From Maribacter sp. (GTDB taxonomy: Bacteria; Bacteroidota; Bacteroidia; Flavobacteriales; Flavobacteriaceae): DNA of 33,220 bases. Below the pieces are notes generated by a model. That model saw only the letters and a program-made list of their open reading frames with translations, was not told the DNA's origin and did no database searches. The stretch covers positions 1 to 33,220 of the forward strand of contig JAAETN010000382.1 in NCBI GenBank assembly GCA_024228355.1, read 5' to 3'. Shown in pieces: positions 1 to 7,254 of the stretch; the first letter of the stretch is position 1, and every line of letters begins with the position of its first letter. The position numbers and the translations under genes were made by a program.

Positions 1-1284
1 CGTATTGGCAATTTCGGCCGCTTTATAGTATCCTATTTTTGTATTCAATGCGGTAACCAACATCAATGAGTTGTTTAATAACTCTTTGATTACTTCATGA
101 TTAGGCTCAATACCTGCAGCACAGTTTATATCAAAGCTCACGCATGCGTCGCCAAGTAATTGGGCAGATTGTAAAATGTTCGCTGCCATTACCGGTTTGA
201 ACACATTAAGTTCATAATGTCCTTGTGTTCCTCCTATGGTAACCGCGACATCATTACCCATTACCTGTGCACAGACCATGGTGAGCGCTTCGCACTGGGT
301 TGGATTCACTTTCCCTGGCATTATTGAACTTCCCGGCTCGTTTGCAGGAATGATTATTTCACCAATACCGGAACGTGGCCCTGAAGCCATCATACGAACA
401 TCGTTGGCGATTTTATTCAAGGAAACAGCCAATTGTTTCAATGCTCCATGACATTCAACTATTGCATCATGGGCAGCAAGGGCCTCGAACTTATTAGGGG
501 CTGTTTTAAAAGGTAGGCCAGTGAACTCAGCAATATATTTGGCAACAAGAACGTCATATCCCTTTGGAGTATTAAGTCCGGTACCAACAGCAGTTCCTCC
601 CAAGGCTAGTTCACTGAGGTGGTCCAAAGTATGTTGTAAGGCTTTAAGACCATGCTCCAACTGTGAGGCATAACCAGAGAACTCTTGTCCCAAGGTTAGG
701 GGAGTGGCATCCATTAAATGCGTACGTCCAATCTTGACCACATCTTTAAAGTCCTCTGCTTTTTTAGTCAATGTGTCTTTTAGTTGGGTAACACCAGGAA
801 TGGTAACCTCGACTATTTTTTTATAGGCAGCAATGTGCATTCCTGTAGGGAATGTATCATTTGAAGATTGTGATTTGTTTACATCATCATTGGGTTGTAT
901 GGTTTTTTCGCCTTCGCCAATAACCTTTCCTGCAATTTCATGTGCACGATTGGCAATCACTTCATTCACGTTCATATTGCTTTGCGTGCCGGAACCTGTT
1001 TGCCAGATTACCAGCGGAAACTGGTCATTATGTTTCCCATCTAATACTTCATCACAAACAGTTGCAATCAAATCTCTTTTTTCCGCGGGTAGAACACCAA
1101 GTTCGTGGTTTGCATAGGCTGCGGCTTTTTTCAAATAGGCAAATCCGAAAACAATATCCAACGGCATAGAGGCCGATGGACCAATTTTAAAATTATTTCG
1201 GGAACGTTCGGTCTGTGCACCCCAATATTTATCGGATGGTACCTCAACTTTTCCCATTGTGTCTTTTTCAATTCTGAAACTCAT
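1..1284 (-). CDS. fumC: Fumarate hydratase class II, 3' end outside window
   Basis: Interconverts fumarate and malate in the cytosolic TCA cycle. The ORF track lists only shadows here, but the minus strand is open from an ATG at 1284 to the window edge (428 codons), beginning [16 protein letters not shown]. Family landmarks are clear: [12 protein letters not shown] near residue 100, a QSSNDTFPT segment, [16 protein letters not shown], and the fumarase/aspartase signature [11 protein letters not shown] with the second serine at about residue 318. Class II enzymes are about 465 aa, so roughly 35-40 C-terminal residues lie outside the window. No exact promoter is visible directly upstream; a TAccTTTG element on the minus strand at 1468-1475 is a possible distant -7. 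Aspartase and argininosuccinate lyase share the fold, but the overall sequence reads as FumC. Confidence 0.96.
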   Translation of the reverse strand, partial: MSFRIEKDTMGKVEVPSDKYWGAQTERSRNNFKIGPSASMPLDIVFGFAYLKKAAAYANHELGVLPAEKRDLIATVCDEVLDGKHNDQFPLVIWQTGSGTQSNMNVNEVIANRAHEIAGKVIGEGEKTIQPNDDVNKSQSSNDTFPTGMHIAAYKKIVEVTIPGVTQLKDTLTKKAEDFKDVVKIGRTHLMDATPLTLGQEFSGYASQLEHGLKALQHTLDHLSELALGGTAVGTGLNTPKGYDVLVAKYIAEFTGLPFKTAPNKFEALAAHDAIVECHGALKQLAVSLNKIANDVRMMASGPRSGIGEIIIPANEPGSSIMPGKVNPTQCEALTMVCAQVMGNDVAVTIGGTQGHYELNVFKPVMAANILQSAQLLGDACVSFDINCAAGIEPNHEVIKELLNNSLMLVTALNTKIGYYKAAEIANT

Positions 1285-1599
1285 AATAGGGTATTTAGGT
1301 TTATAATACCATTGCAACAAAAAAATGCATCATATAATCCGCTTCTTTTTTGCTCATACTTCTTCAAAATTCAACCGAAAGTATTGTTATGCTTAAATCT
1401 TATTCTTTGTATAAACAACAAATAGTTTGAATTAGTTATGAATCATTTTTTCATCCCAAGGGTATAACAAAGGTACTTCATTAGTGGATTTTAAATCTCC
1501 TTGTCAGACTTAAATTTTAAGAAATTGAAGATTTTTTTCGCATTTGATTTGCTCTTTTAACTGTTTTCAAAGTATCTTAGCACCATAAAATAAATACAG
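1285..1599. other. AT-rich intergenic region between divergent genes
   Basis: This 315-bp stretch separates fumC (minus) from the 58-aa microprotein gene (plus). I found no ORF with coding character and no RNA gene. It should hold the promoters of both. On the plus strand, TTG (1549-1551), 21 bases, then TATCTTAG (1573-1580) is a near match to the flavobacterial promoter. On the minus strand TAccTTTG at 1468-1475 matches the -7 consensus but has no TTG at the right distance. Confidence 0.5.
1544..1580 (+). promoter_or_regulatory. Candidate promoter of the 58-aa microprotein
   Basis: TTG at 1549-1551 and TATCTTAG at 1573-1580, spaced by 21 bases, resemble the flavobacterial pattern TTG-N(about 19)-TAnnTTTG with one mismatch in the -7 box. 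The predicted start would leave a short leader before the ATG at 1600. Matched by eye only. Confidence 0.35.
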
Positions 1600-1776
1600 A
1601 TGTTCGAATTCGACCAATATTTAGGATTTTTAGCGTTTTTAACCATATTGACCATAGGATTCTGGTTAATGTTTTTTTTGTTGATGTTCGTAGTGCCTTA
1701 TTGGTTGGGTGGCAACATTATGGAATTCTGGAGAGAACGGCGTAAAGCCAAAAGAGCCGCTCGTTTAGAGGAATAG
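1600..1776 (+). CDS. Small membrane protein, 58 aa, function unknown
   Basis: Not in the ORF track because of its length. ATG at 1600, TAG at 1774-1776, 58 residues. It starts MFEFDQYLGF, then has one long hydrophobic span (about residues 9-36, rich in F, L, I, M and W), then a strongly charged tail (WRERRKAKRAARLEE). This is the form of a single-pass inner-membrane microprotein with a basic cytoplasmic tail by the positive-inside rule. A near-consensus promoter (TTG-N21-TATCTTAG) lies about 20 bp upstream and a clear terminator begins three bases after the stop, so it appears to be a monocistronic unit. I do not recognise the family. Flanking signals and composition make it a likely real gene. 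Confidence 0.7.
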   Translation: MFEFDQYLGFLAFLTILTIGFWLMFFLLMFVVPYWLGGNIMEFWRERRKAKRAARLEE

Positions 1777-1778
1777 AA

Positions 1779-1809
1779 AAAGAGGCCTAACGGCTTCTTT
1801 CTTTTTTTA
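1779..1809. terminator. Bidirectional intrinsic terminator
   Basis: AAAGAGGCC (1779-1787) pairs with GGCTTCTTT (1792-1800) around a TAAC loop, with one G-U pair. It is followed by a T run on the plus strand and by five Ts on the minus strand. It sits between the convergent 58-aa microprotein gene and the TonB-dependent receptor gene and can serve both. Confidence 0.8.
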
Positions 1810-1832
1810 TAGCATTTTGGGTTGTTATTGGT

Positions 1833-4340
1833 TCACCCTTCAAAATCGTCATCATCTCCATCGTTATTTCTTTCTCCATTTCTATTTCTTTGGCTTTGAG
1901 GGTCATTAAACCTATAAAGAAAAGATAATCTTATAGAACGTTGTCTCCATTGAAATTCGCTATAGGTATACACATTGTCCGTTCTTGTTTCACTTCTACG
2001 TTTCCGAGTATTGAACAAATCGCTAATATTCAAGGATAAAGTGGCTTTATCTTTCACGATGTCCTTGCTAAAAGCCATATTTGTGCTTAACATACTCTTT
2101 CTCTTGGATTGGGCGTCTTCTGATGGCCCCATATAAAATAGATTGGTTTGAAAATCAATTTTTCCAGGCAATGGCAGTTTAGCACTGAACCGTGTGAACC
2201 ATGTAAAATTATCGGCATCAAAATTTTGGACGATTTCTTGGTCCTGAAAATTTACATAGCTGTAATCTCCCCTTAATTGTCTTTGGAATAAATTAAGGTT
2301 CCAACTCAACCTCCAATTTCTTTTTGGGGTATAAGACGTTGTGAATTCCATTCCGGTCCTGCTTTCAGTGGCAAGATTAATCGGGGTACGAACCTGCACA
2401 GGAACTAATACAGGGTTAGCTGGGTCATCGGGATTTTCTATCTCCACAAAGTCCCCTCTTTCTTGGGTAATAAATTGAAAGACTCCAGTTGATTTATTAG
2501 AATATACTGATGTATTGAAAGTAAATTTATCCCATCTTCTCAAATATCCCAAATCAAAGGCATTCGTGTATGTGGGATCAAGATTGGGGTTTCCTTGAAA
2601 TAAATTGGTGTTACTGGACCTTGAGGGGAACGGATTTATAAATCTTGAACGAGGTCGTCGTAATCTTCTGCTATAACTAATAGTTAGTTGTTCTTTCTCG
2701 GAAAACTCATATCCCAAAAACAAGGAAGGAAACCAATCTACATAATCCTTATTACTTATTTCGTTCGTATTAACGAGTTCTACCCCAATGTCTGAGGCCT
2801 CCATTCGTAAGCCACCTAGAATATTAAATTTATTCAATTTGGTGCCCAACTGGGTATAGGCAGAATTCACATATTCCTTATAATTTAGTTCATTACTAAA
2901 ATTAGGGTCGCTGTTCAACATTCCATTTTCAAGAATACCAAAATTAAAATCAGTGTTAAAATTATTGAAGGTGCCACGATAACCCAATTCAAATTGCGAT
3001 TTGTTGTCTTTACCAAAGGGTAGCACATAATCCATTTGAATAAGCTGCCTTATTTGACTTTCATCGTTAATGGTCTGCTCGGTTGGCAGTGCTGAAGTTT
3101 CACCTATAATAATCTCCTCGATTATTGAGTTTTCAAGTTCACTCCCTGTTGAATATTGATAATCCATTGTAAGTTCATGGCCATCTTTATCAAATTTCTT
3201 TTTATAATTTACAGAATATTGTATGTCTTCCTCATCTTCAAGTTCGTTGGTGAACCTGTTTCTTTGTATTGTTGGATTTTGGCTGGCATCAAAATTGAAG
3301 AAGTCAACACTAACCGTATCATCGCCAGTGGATTTTCGATAAACGAACGAATTGGTAATACTACTGGTAGAATCTATGAAATACTCAAATCCAATATTGG
3401 TATTGAAACCATCACTTTGCCTCTGATAATTCCTATATTCATCCTGAAAGCTGGCCGTGCTTCCATCAAGATTGAAATTTTCTTGCTCAAAAAGAGCATT
3501 GCCTGGGCCAGAGCGATAGCGATAAGAGGTGTTTGTGAAGATATTGAACTTCTCTCTTCTGAGATTAAGGCTAAGGTTACCACCATAACTTTCTGGGTTA
3601 CCTATATTTAAGCTAAACGAGCCATTGACCCCTGCGGTTTTACTTTGTTTTAAAATGATATTGAGTATGCCTGCCGTACCTTCTGCGTCATAACGGGCAG
3701 AGGGGTTTGTGATTACCTCTACTTTTTCAATGGCCTCCGCTGGTAATTGTTGTAATGCTTCGGTGCTTAGCCCAGAGAGGGCAGATGGCTTACCATTAAT
3801 AAGAATACGAACACTCTCATTACCTCTTAAACTAATATTACCCTCAACATCCACTGATACAGAGGGAACATTGTCCAGAACATCTGTAACAGAACCTCCT
3901 TTGACCGTAAGGTCCGAGCCTACATTGTATATTTTCTTATCTAGCCGTAACTCAACAGTAGTTCGTTCACCAACGACTTCAACACCTTCGAGTTGTTCAA
4001 CATCAATGGCTATTTTAATGGTTCCTAAATCTGTAGAGGTTCTATAGGTCTGGGCATCAAGTTCATATGTTTTATAGGAGATGAATTCTACACGTACATT
4101 ATATCTGCCAGGCATGGTCTGCACTTTGAACTTACCCGTTGCATCGGTAATTCCTCCTGTAACCCTGTCGGGATTCCGTAGGTTCTGTAAGATCAAGGTT
4201 GCATATTCCAGCGGTTTTCCTGTATCCTGATCTACTACTAGTCCTGTTATATTTATTGGTTCTGGTCTTTGCCCTTGGGGTCTTTGTGCTATTGAAACGA
4301 TCGACGTGAACACAAGCAATAACAAGAATAGTTGTTTCAT
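1833..4340 (-). CDS. TonB-dependent receptor, outer-membrane beta-barrel family
   Basis: Predicted outer-membrane receptor of 835 aa. Residues 1-19 form a signal peptide ending SIA-Q. Residues about 27-115 resemble the carboxypeptidase-regulatory-like beta-sandwich (ITGLVVDQDTGKPLEYATL). A plug region follows (about 120-235), with the characteristic INGKPSALSG and VEVITNPSARYDAEGTAGI segments. The rest is a beta-barrel with alternating aromatic strands. I see no SusC-type features and no SusD partner, so this is not a standard polysaccharide utilisation locus and the substrate is unknown. The C-terminus is a soluble acidic tail (DGDDDDFEG) after the last strand. It lies 10 bp downstream of the 180-aa exported protein gene and is probably co-transcribed with it. 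Confidence 0.9.
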   Translation of the reverse strand: MKQLFLLLLVFTSIVSIAQRPQGQRPEPINITGLVVDQDTGKPLEYATLILQNLRNPDRVTGGITDATGKFKVQTMPGRYNVRVEFISYKTYELDAQTYRTSTDLGTIKIAIDVEQLEGVEVVGERTTVELRLDKKIYNVGSDLTVKGGSVTDVLDNVPSVSVDVEGNISLRGNESVRILINGKPSALSGLSTEALQQLPAEAIEKVEVITNPSARYDAEGTAGILNIILKQSKTAGVNGSFSLNIGNPESYGGNLSLNLRREKFNIFTNTSYRYRSGPGNALFEQENFNLDGSTASFQDEYRNYQRQSDGFNTNIGFEYFIDSTSSITNSFVYRKSTGDDTVSVDFFNFDASQNPTIQRNRFTNELEDEEDIQYSVNYKKKFDKDGHELTMDYQYSTGSELENSIIEEIIIGETSALPTEQTINDESQIRQLIQMDYVLPFGKDNKSQFELGYRGTFNNFNTDFNFGILENGMLNSDPNFSNELNYKEYVNSAYTQLGTKLNKFNILGGLRMEASDIGVELVNTNEISNKDYVDWFPSLFLGYEFSEKEQLTISYSRRLRRPRSRFINPFPSRSSNTNLFQGNPNLDPTYTNAFDLGYLRRWDKFTFNTSVYSNKSTGVFQFITQERGDFVEIENPDDPANPVLVPVQVRTPINLATESRTGMEFTTSYTPKRNWRLSWNLNLFQRQLRGDYSYVNFQDQEIVQNFDADNFTWFTRFSAKLPLPGKIDFQTNLFYMGPSEDAQSKRKSMLSTNMAFSKDIVKDKATLSLNISDLFNTRKRRSETRTDNVYTYSEFQWRQRSIRLSFLYRFNDPQSQRNRNGERNNDGDDDDFEG

Positions 4341-4350
4341 TTTATTTTAG

Positions 4351-4893
4351 TTAACCTTTATCTGCCTTCTTTTTCTTCTTCTTCTTCTTCTTCTGTCGCT
4401 TTTCTTTCTTCTTTTTTTCCTTGTTCGTCTTTGCCACTCCATTTTTTTGAAGTTCAACGAAAGCTTCATATTTTTCAAGAGGCAATCCTGCCTTGAGTTC
4501 CTCAGATTGTCGTTCAGTGATTTGCTCCATTTTTTCGCGCATTTTATCAGGAGTCAATTTTAATATTTGCATCTCAATACGCTCTTGGACATATTTTTTA
4601 AGAGTACTGCTTAAAACGGCAGTTTCAAATTCATTTAATTCCAAAGCAGATGCAATCGCCGGCATTTCATTATCAACAATTTCTTCTGCAGTTAAATTTT
4701 CAGGTTCCTTTTTCGGTGCCTCAGCTTGTGGTATTGCACTTCTACCTCGGCCATAACCATAACCCCTGCCATAACCATAGCCTCCCCCGCCATACCCGTA
4801 GCCTCTTCCGCCATAACCATATTGTGCTTGTAATTCCACTCCTGTTAACAATAAGGTGAACAGGGCAATCAAGTATGTTTTATTGATTTTCAT
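4351..4893 (-). CDS. Exported Gly/Tyr-rich, Lys-tailed protein, unknown function
   Basis: A 180-aa protein with a signal peptide (about residues 1-23, ending LQA-Q). Residues about 24-52 are a YGYGGRGYGYGG-type low-complexity tract. A predicted helical, charged middle domain (about 68-150) contains LTAEEIVDNEMPAIASALEL and LTPDKMREKMEQ, somewhat like small periplasmic helical proteins (Spy/CpxP-like by look only). The tail is almost all lysine, with nine consecutive K before ADKG, encoded by an AAG-repeat tract. It is the first gene of a two-gene unit with the TonB-dependent receptor 10 bp downstream. A -7 element lies 24 bp upstream and a 20-bp palindrome just beyond it. Function not recognised; a periplasmic or cell-envelope role is inferred. 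Confidence 0.8.
   Translation of the reverse strand: MKINKTYLIALFTLLLTGVELQAQYGYGGRGYGYGGGGYGYGRGYGYGRGRSAIPQAEAPKKEPENLTAEEIVDNEMPAIASALELNEFETAVLSSTLKKYVQERIEMQILKLTPDKMREKMEQITERQSEELKAGLPLEKYEAFVELQKNGVAKTNKEKKKKEKRQKKKKKKKKKADKG
4373..4393. repeat. TTC/GAA trinucleotide repeat, 7 units
   Basis: Seven uninterrupted TTC units on the plus strand encode most of the poly-lysine run of the 180-aa exported protein. Being a triplet repeat inside a gene, slippage would change the length of the lysine tail without shifting frame. Confidence 0.8.
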
Positions 4894-4916
4894 AATGTTT
4901 CTGATTAATTAGATTT

Positions 4917-4952
4917 CAAAAATAGTTGAAGGTTTAACCCTTAAGGGTTAAA
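4917..4952 (-). promoter_or_regulatory. Promoter with 20-bp palindromic operator candidate
   Basis: On the minus strand TATTTTTG (4924-4917) matches the flavobacterial -7 element, 24 bp before the start codon of the 180-aa protein. In the region where the -33 TTG should be there is instead a perfect 20-bp palindrome, TTTAACCCTTAAGGGTTAAA (4933-4952). Absence of a normal -33 and presence of a dyad suggests a bound regulator, activator or repressor, acting on the exported protein/TonB receptor unit. The binding protein is unknown. Confidence 0.55.
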
Positions 4953-5063
4953 ACTTTGTTAAAGCATGTTCATATGCTTAGATTAGTTAAACAAGAAAGA
5001 TGCCAAAAAAAGGAAGCATAGCTATGGAAAATACAACATAAGATAAAGATGCAAATTCTCTTT

Positions 5064-5408
5064 CTACTTTATTAGATCCAATATCTTTTCTGTTGGCCGA
5101 CCAATAACAGCCTTATTTCCCTTTATGACTATAGGTCTTTCAATTAGTTTCGGATTTTCTATCATGGCATCCAAAATTTCGTCTTCACTTAGATCTCTTC
5201 CACGATAATTCTCTTTCCAAATGACCTCATTTTTGCGCACTAGATTATCGGCCGACATTTTCAAATAGCCCAACACCTGTCTTAGTTCATCTTTGGTCGG
5301 AATATTTTCCAAATACTTGACTACCTCAAATTGTTCCCCAGATTTCTCCACAGCTTCCAAACCTTGACGCGATTTGGTACATCTTGGATTATGGTAAATT
5401 CTTATCAT
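5064..5408 (-). CDS. arsC: ArsC/Spx-family reductase, arsenate reductase-like
   Basis: A 114-aa glutaredoxin-like protein of the ArsC family. I use the ATG at 5408, not the track start at 5435, because MIRIYHNPRCTKSR is the normal family N-terminus and the longer start would overlap the upstream HAD gene. The catalytic cysteine is C10 in NPRCTKSR, and the C-terminal IERPIVIKGNKAVIGRP segment holds the conserved arginines. Known members reduce arsenate with glutathione or glutaredoxin, but many chromosomal copies (YffB-like) have no proven arsenate role. No arsenite pump or ArsR is nearby, so arsenate detoxification is not supported by context. It is the third gene of a prfB-HAD-arsC unit, 16 bp after the HAD stop. 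Confidence 0.85.
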   Translation of the reverse strand: MIRIYHNPRCTKSRQGLEAVEKSGEQFEVVKYLENIPTKDELRQVLGYLKMSADNLVRKNEVIWKENYRGRDLSEDEILDAMIENPKLIERPIVIKGNKAVIGRPTEKILDLIK

Positions 5409-5424
5409 AATTATTAGCTTTTTA

Positions 5425-6042
5425 TTAAATAGCAATATTCATTTTACTCAAATCATTTTGTAATTGCGCAGCATTTTTGAAGTGGATTCCTTTGATTCCC
5501 AATTCTTCGGCGGCCTTCACATTGTCAAAATTGTCATCAACAAACACTGCTTTTTCGGGATTAATGTTAAATCGGTCTAATGTGATATTATATATTTTTT
5601 GGAATGGTTTTATTGTTTTTTCAGCCCCAGAAACTACAATACCATCAAAATACTGCAAAAAATCAAAACGTTGTATGGCTACAGGAAATGTTTCGGCGCT
5701 CCAATTGGTCAAGGCATAAAGACTATGCATATCCAATTGTTTTAGTTTCCTTAGTAAATCCACTGAATCCGAAATAGCACCTCCCAACATTTCTGGCCAT
5801 CGGTCATAATACATTCTTATCCAGGTTTCATATTCAGGAAACTGATTGACCAATAGCTCAGTGCCTTCTTTCAAGGGCCTTCCGGCATCGTGTGCCACAT
5901 TCCATTCCGAAGTACAAATAGTGTTTAAAAACCAATCTACCATTTCCTCGTCTCCATCGAAAACATCACGATAAACGTATCTGGGATTCCAATCGATTAA
6001 TACGCCACCTAGGTCAAAAATAATAGTGTCAATTGTACGCAT
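5425..6042 (-). CDS. HAD-superfamily (IA) phosphatase, YihX-like
   Basis: A 205-aa haloacid dehalogenase-fold hydrolase. Motif I is IIFDLGGVLIDW with the nucleophile D10; the usual second aspartate is glycine, as in YihX-type sugar-phosphate phosphatases. Motif II is probably in ALTNWSAE, the motif III lysine lies in GAEKTIKPFQKIY, and motif IV is VFVDDNFDNVKAA. A small helical cap lies between motifs I and II. A phosphosugar-type substrate is plausible, but the exact one cannot be read from the sequence. It starts 18 bp after prfB and ends 16 bp before the arsC-like gene, so co-transcription is likely. Confidence 0.88.
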   Translation of the reverse strand: MRTIDTIIFDLGGVLIDWNPRYVYRDVFDGDEEMVDWFLNTICTSEWNVAHDAGRPLKEGTELLVNQFPEYETWIRMYYDRWPEMLGGAISDSVDLLRKLKQLDMHSLYALTNWSAETFPVAIQRFDFLQYFDGIVVSGAEKTIKPFQKIYNITLDRFNINPEKAVFVDDNFDNVKAAEELGIKGIHFKNAAQLQNDLSKMNIAI

Positions 6043-6060
6043 TTAATTATACCTTGTTGA

Positions 6061-7159
6061 TTATTCTTCCTCCTTTTGCCCCATCATCATTAAAAAGGCC
6101 TTTAAGAACTGATCAATATTACCATCCATGACGGCATCTACATTTCCAGTTTCTTCTGCAGTTCTAACATCCTTTACCAATTTATAAGGGTGCATTACGT
6201 AATTCCTTATTTGTGAACCCCATTCTATTTTCATTTTAGAGGATTCAATCTCTGCCCTTGCTTCCATTTTCTTGCGGAGCTCTATCTCATACAATTGGGA
6301 TTTTAACATCTTTAAAGCCGTGGCCCTGTTGTCATGCTGTGAACGTGAATCTGAACATGATATTTGTATACCAGTTGGTTTATGCACCAATTGTACTTTC
6401 GTTTCTACCTTATTTACATTTTGTCCCCCCGCACCGCTTGATCTTGCAGTAGTAATTTCAATATCGGCAGGGTTTACATCAATCTCTATGCTGTCATCTA
6501 CCAGTGGGTAGACATATACCGAGGCGAAAGAAGTATGTCTTTTTGCATTACTATCAAAAGGCGAAATACGTACCAAACGATGCACTCCATTTTCACCTTT
6601 AAGCCAGCCAAAAGCATATTCGCCCTCAATCTCTAAGGTCACGGTTTTTATGCCAGCTACATCACCTTCTTGATAGTTGAGTTCCTTAACCTTATAACCA
6701 TTTTTTTCACTCCACATCAAATACATGCGCATAAGCATAGCAGCCCAATCGCAACTTTCAGTCCCACCCGCGCCAGCTGTAATCTGCAACACTGCAGTGA
6801 GCTCATCGCCTTCATCTGAAAGCATGTTCTTGAACTCTAACTTTTCTATTAAATCGGTTGCTTTGTCGTAATGGGTGTCGACTTCAGCTTCGGAAACCTC
6901 ACCTTCTTTTTGAAATTCAATCAACACCTCCAAATCATTTACCAATGTTTTTGCAGCGTTAAAGTCGTCAACCCAAAGCTTTTTGGATTGAATATATTTC
7001 ATTTGTTCCTGGGCTTTTTTTGGATCATCCCAAAAATCGGGTGCAAGTGTTTTTTCCTCTTCGTTTTCTATTTCAATAAGCTTGGCATCTATGTCAAAGA
7101 TACCTCCTCAGCGCACCAAGGCGCTCAATGAGATCTTTGGATTGATCTACTGTTATCAT
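6061..7159 (-). CDS. prfB: Peptide chain release factor 2, with programmed +1 frameshift
   Basis: RF2 terminates translation at UGA and UAA. The track ORF (start 7002) is only the downstream part, with an internal Met. The true start is ATG at 7159: 21 codons ([21 protein letters not shown]) run to CTT at 7099-7097, then an in-frame TGA (7096-7094). Skipping one base (7096) enters the long frame at GAC (7095) and gives 365 aa, the standard RF2 length. The UGA-recognition tripeptide is SPF at about 199-201, and the peptidyl-tRNA hydrolysis motif GGQ is at about 244-246 in [12 protein letters not shown] consensus promoter lies 17 bp upstream. It leads an operon with the HAD phosphatase and arsC-like genes. 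RF1 is excluded by SPF and by the frameshift site. Confidence 0.97.
7093..7108 (-). promoter_or_regulatory. prfB: prfB programmed frameshift signal
   Basis: Minus-strand sequence AGGAGG TAT CTT TGA C. AGGAGG acts as an internal Shine-Dalgarno three bases before the slippery CTT, followed by the in-frame UGA with C in the +4 position. This is the classic RF2 autoregulatory site: low RF2 lets the ribosome pause at UGA and shift +1. E. coli has AGGGGG in the same place. Confidence 0.95.
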
Positions 7160-7175
7160 CGTAAAACATTTTTAG

Positions 7176-7205
7176 CAAAAATAGGATATAACTATGGTTG
7201 TGCAA
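7176..7205 (-). promoter_or_regulatory. prfB promoter
   Basis: On the minus strand TTG (7205-7203), 19 bases, then TATTTTTG (7183-7176). This is an excellent match to the Bacteroidota consensus TTG-N19-TAnnTTTG. Predicted transcription starts about 7169, leaving a leader of about 10 bases before the ATG at 7159. Confidence 0.8.
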
Positions 7206-7254
7206 TCTATTTTACATAAATTTAGTCCAGACTAATTCAAGCCAAAAAAACATC

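Noticed and set aside
3156-3611. 151-aa plus-strand ORF inside the TonB-dependent receptor gene
   Set aside because: Antisense to a well-supported barrel protein, with no start signal or family resemblance.
1833-4340. SusC-type nutrient receptor of a polysaccharide utilisation locus
   Set aside because: No SusD partner, no glycoside hydrolases or sulfatases nearby, and the barrel resembles the smaller OMP_b-brl_3-like class.
4933-4952. Palindrome as a terminator of the prfB-HAD-arsC unit
   Set aside because: That unit ends at 5064 and the dyad has no flanking T run of terminator type; its position upstream of a -7 box fits an operator better.
5064-5408. arsC-like gene as part of an arsenic resistance island
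   Set aside because: No arsenite transporter, ArsR or arsenite methylase is present; it is embedded in a housekeeping prfB operon.
7002-7159. prfB starting at the internal ATG 7002 as given by the ORF track
   Set aside because: Upstream sequence holds the conserved RF2 N-terminus and the frameshift site, and a consensus promoter lies before 7159; the full product is exactly 365 aa.
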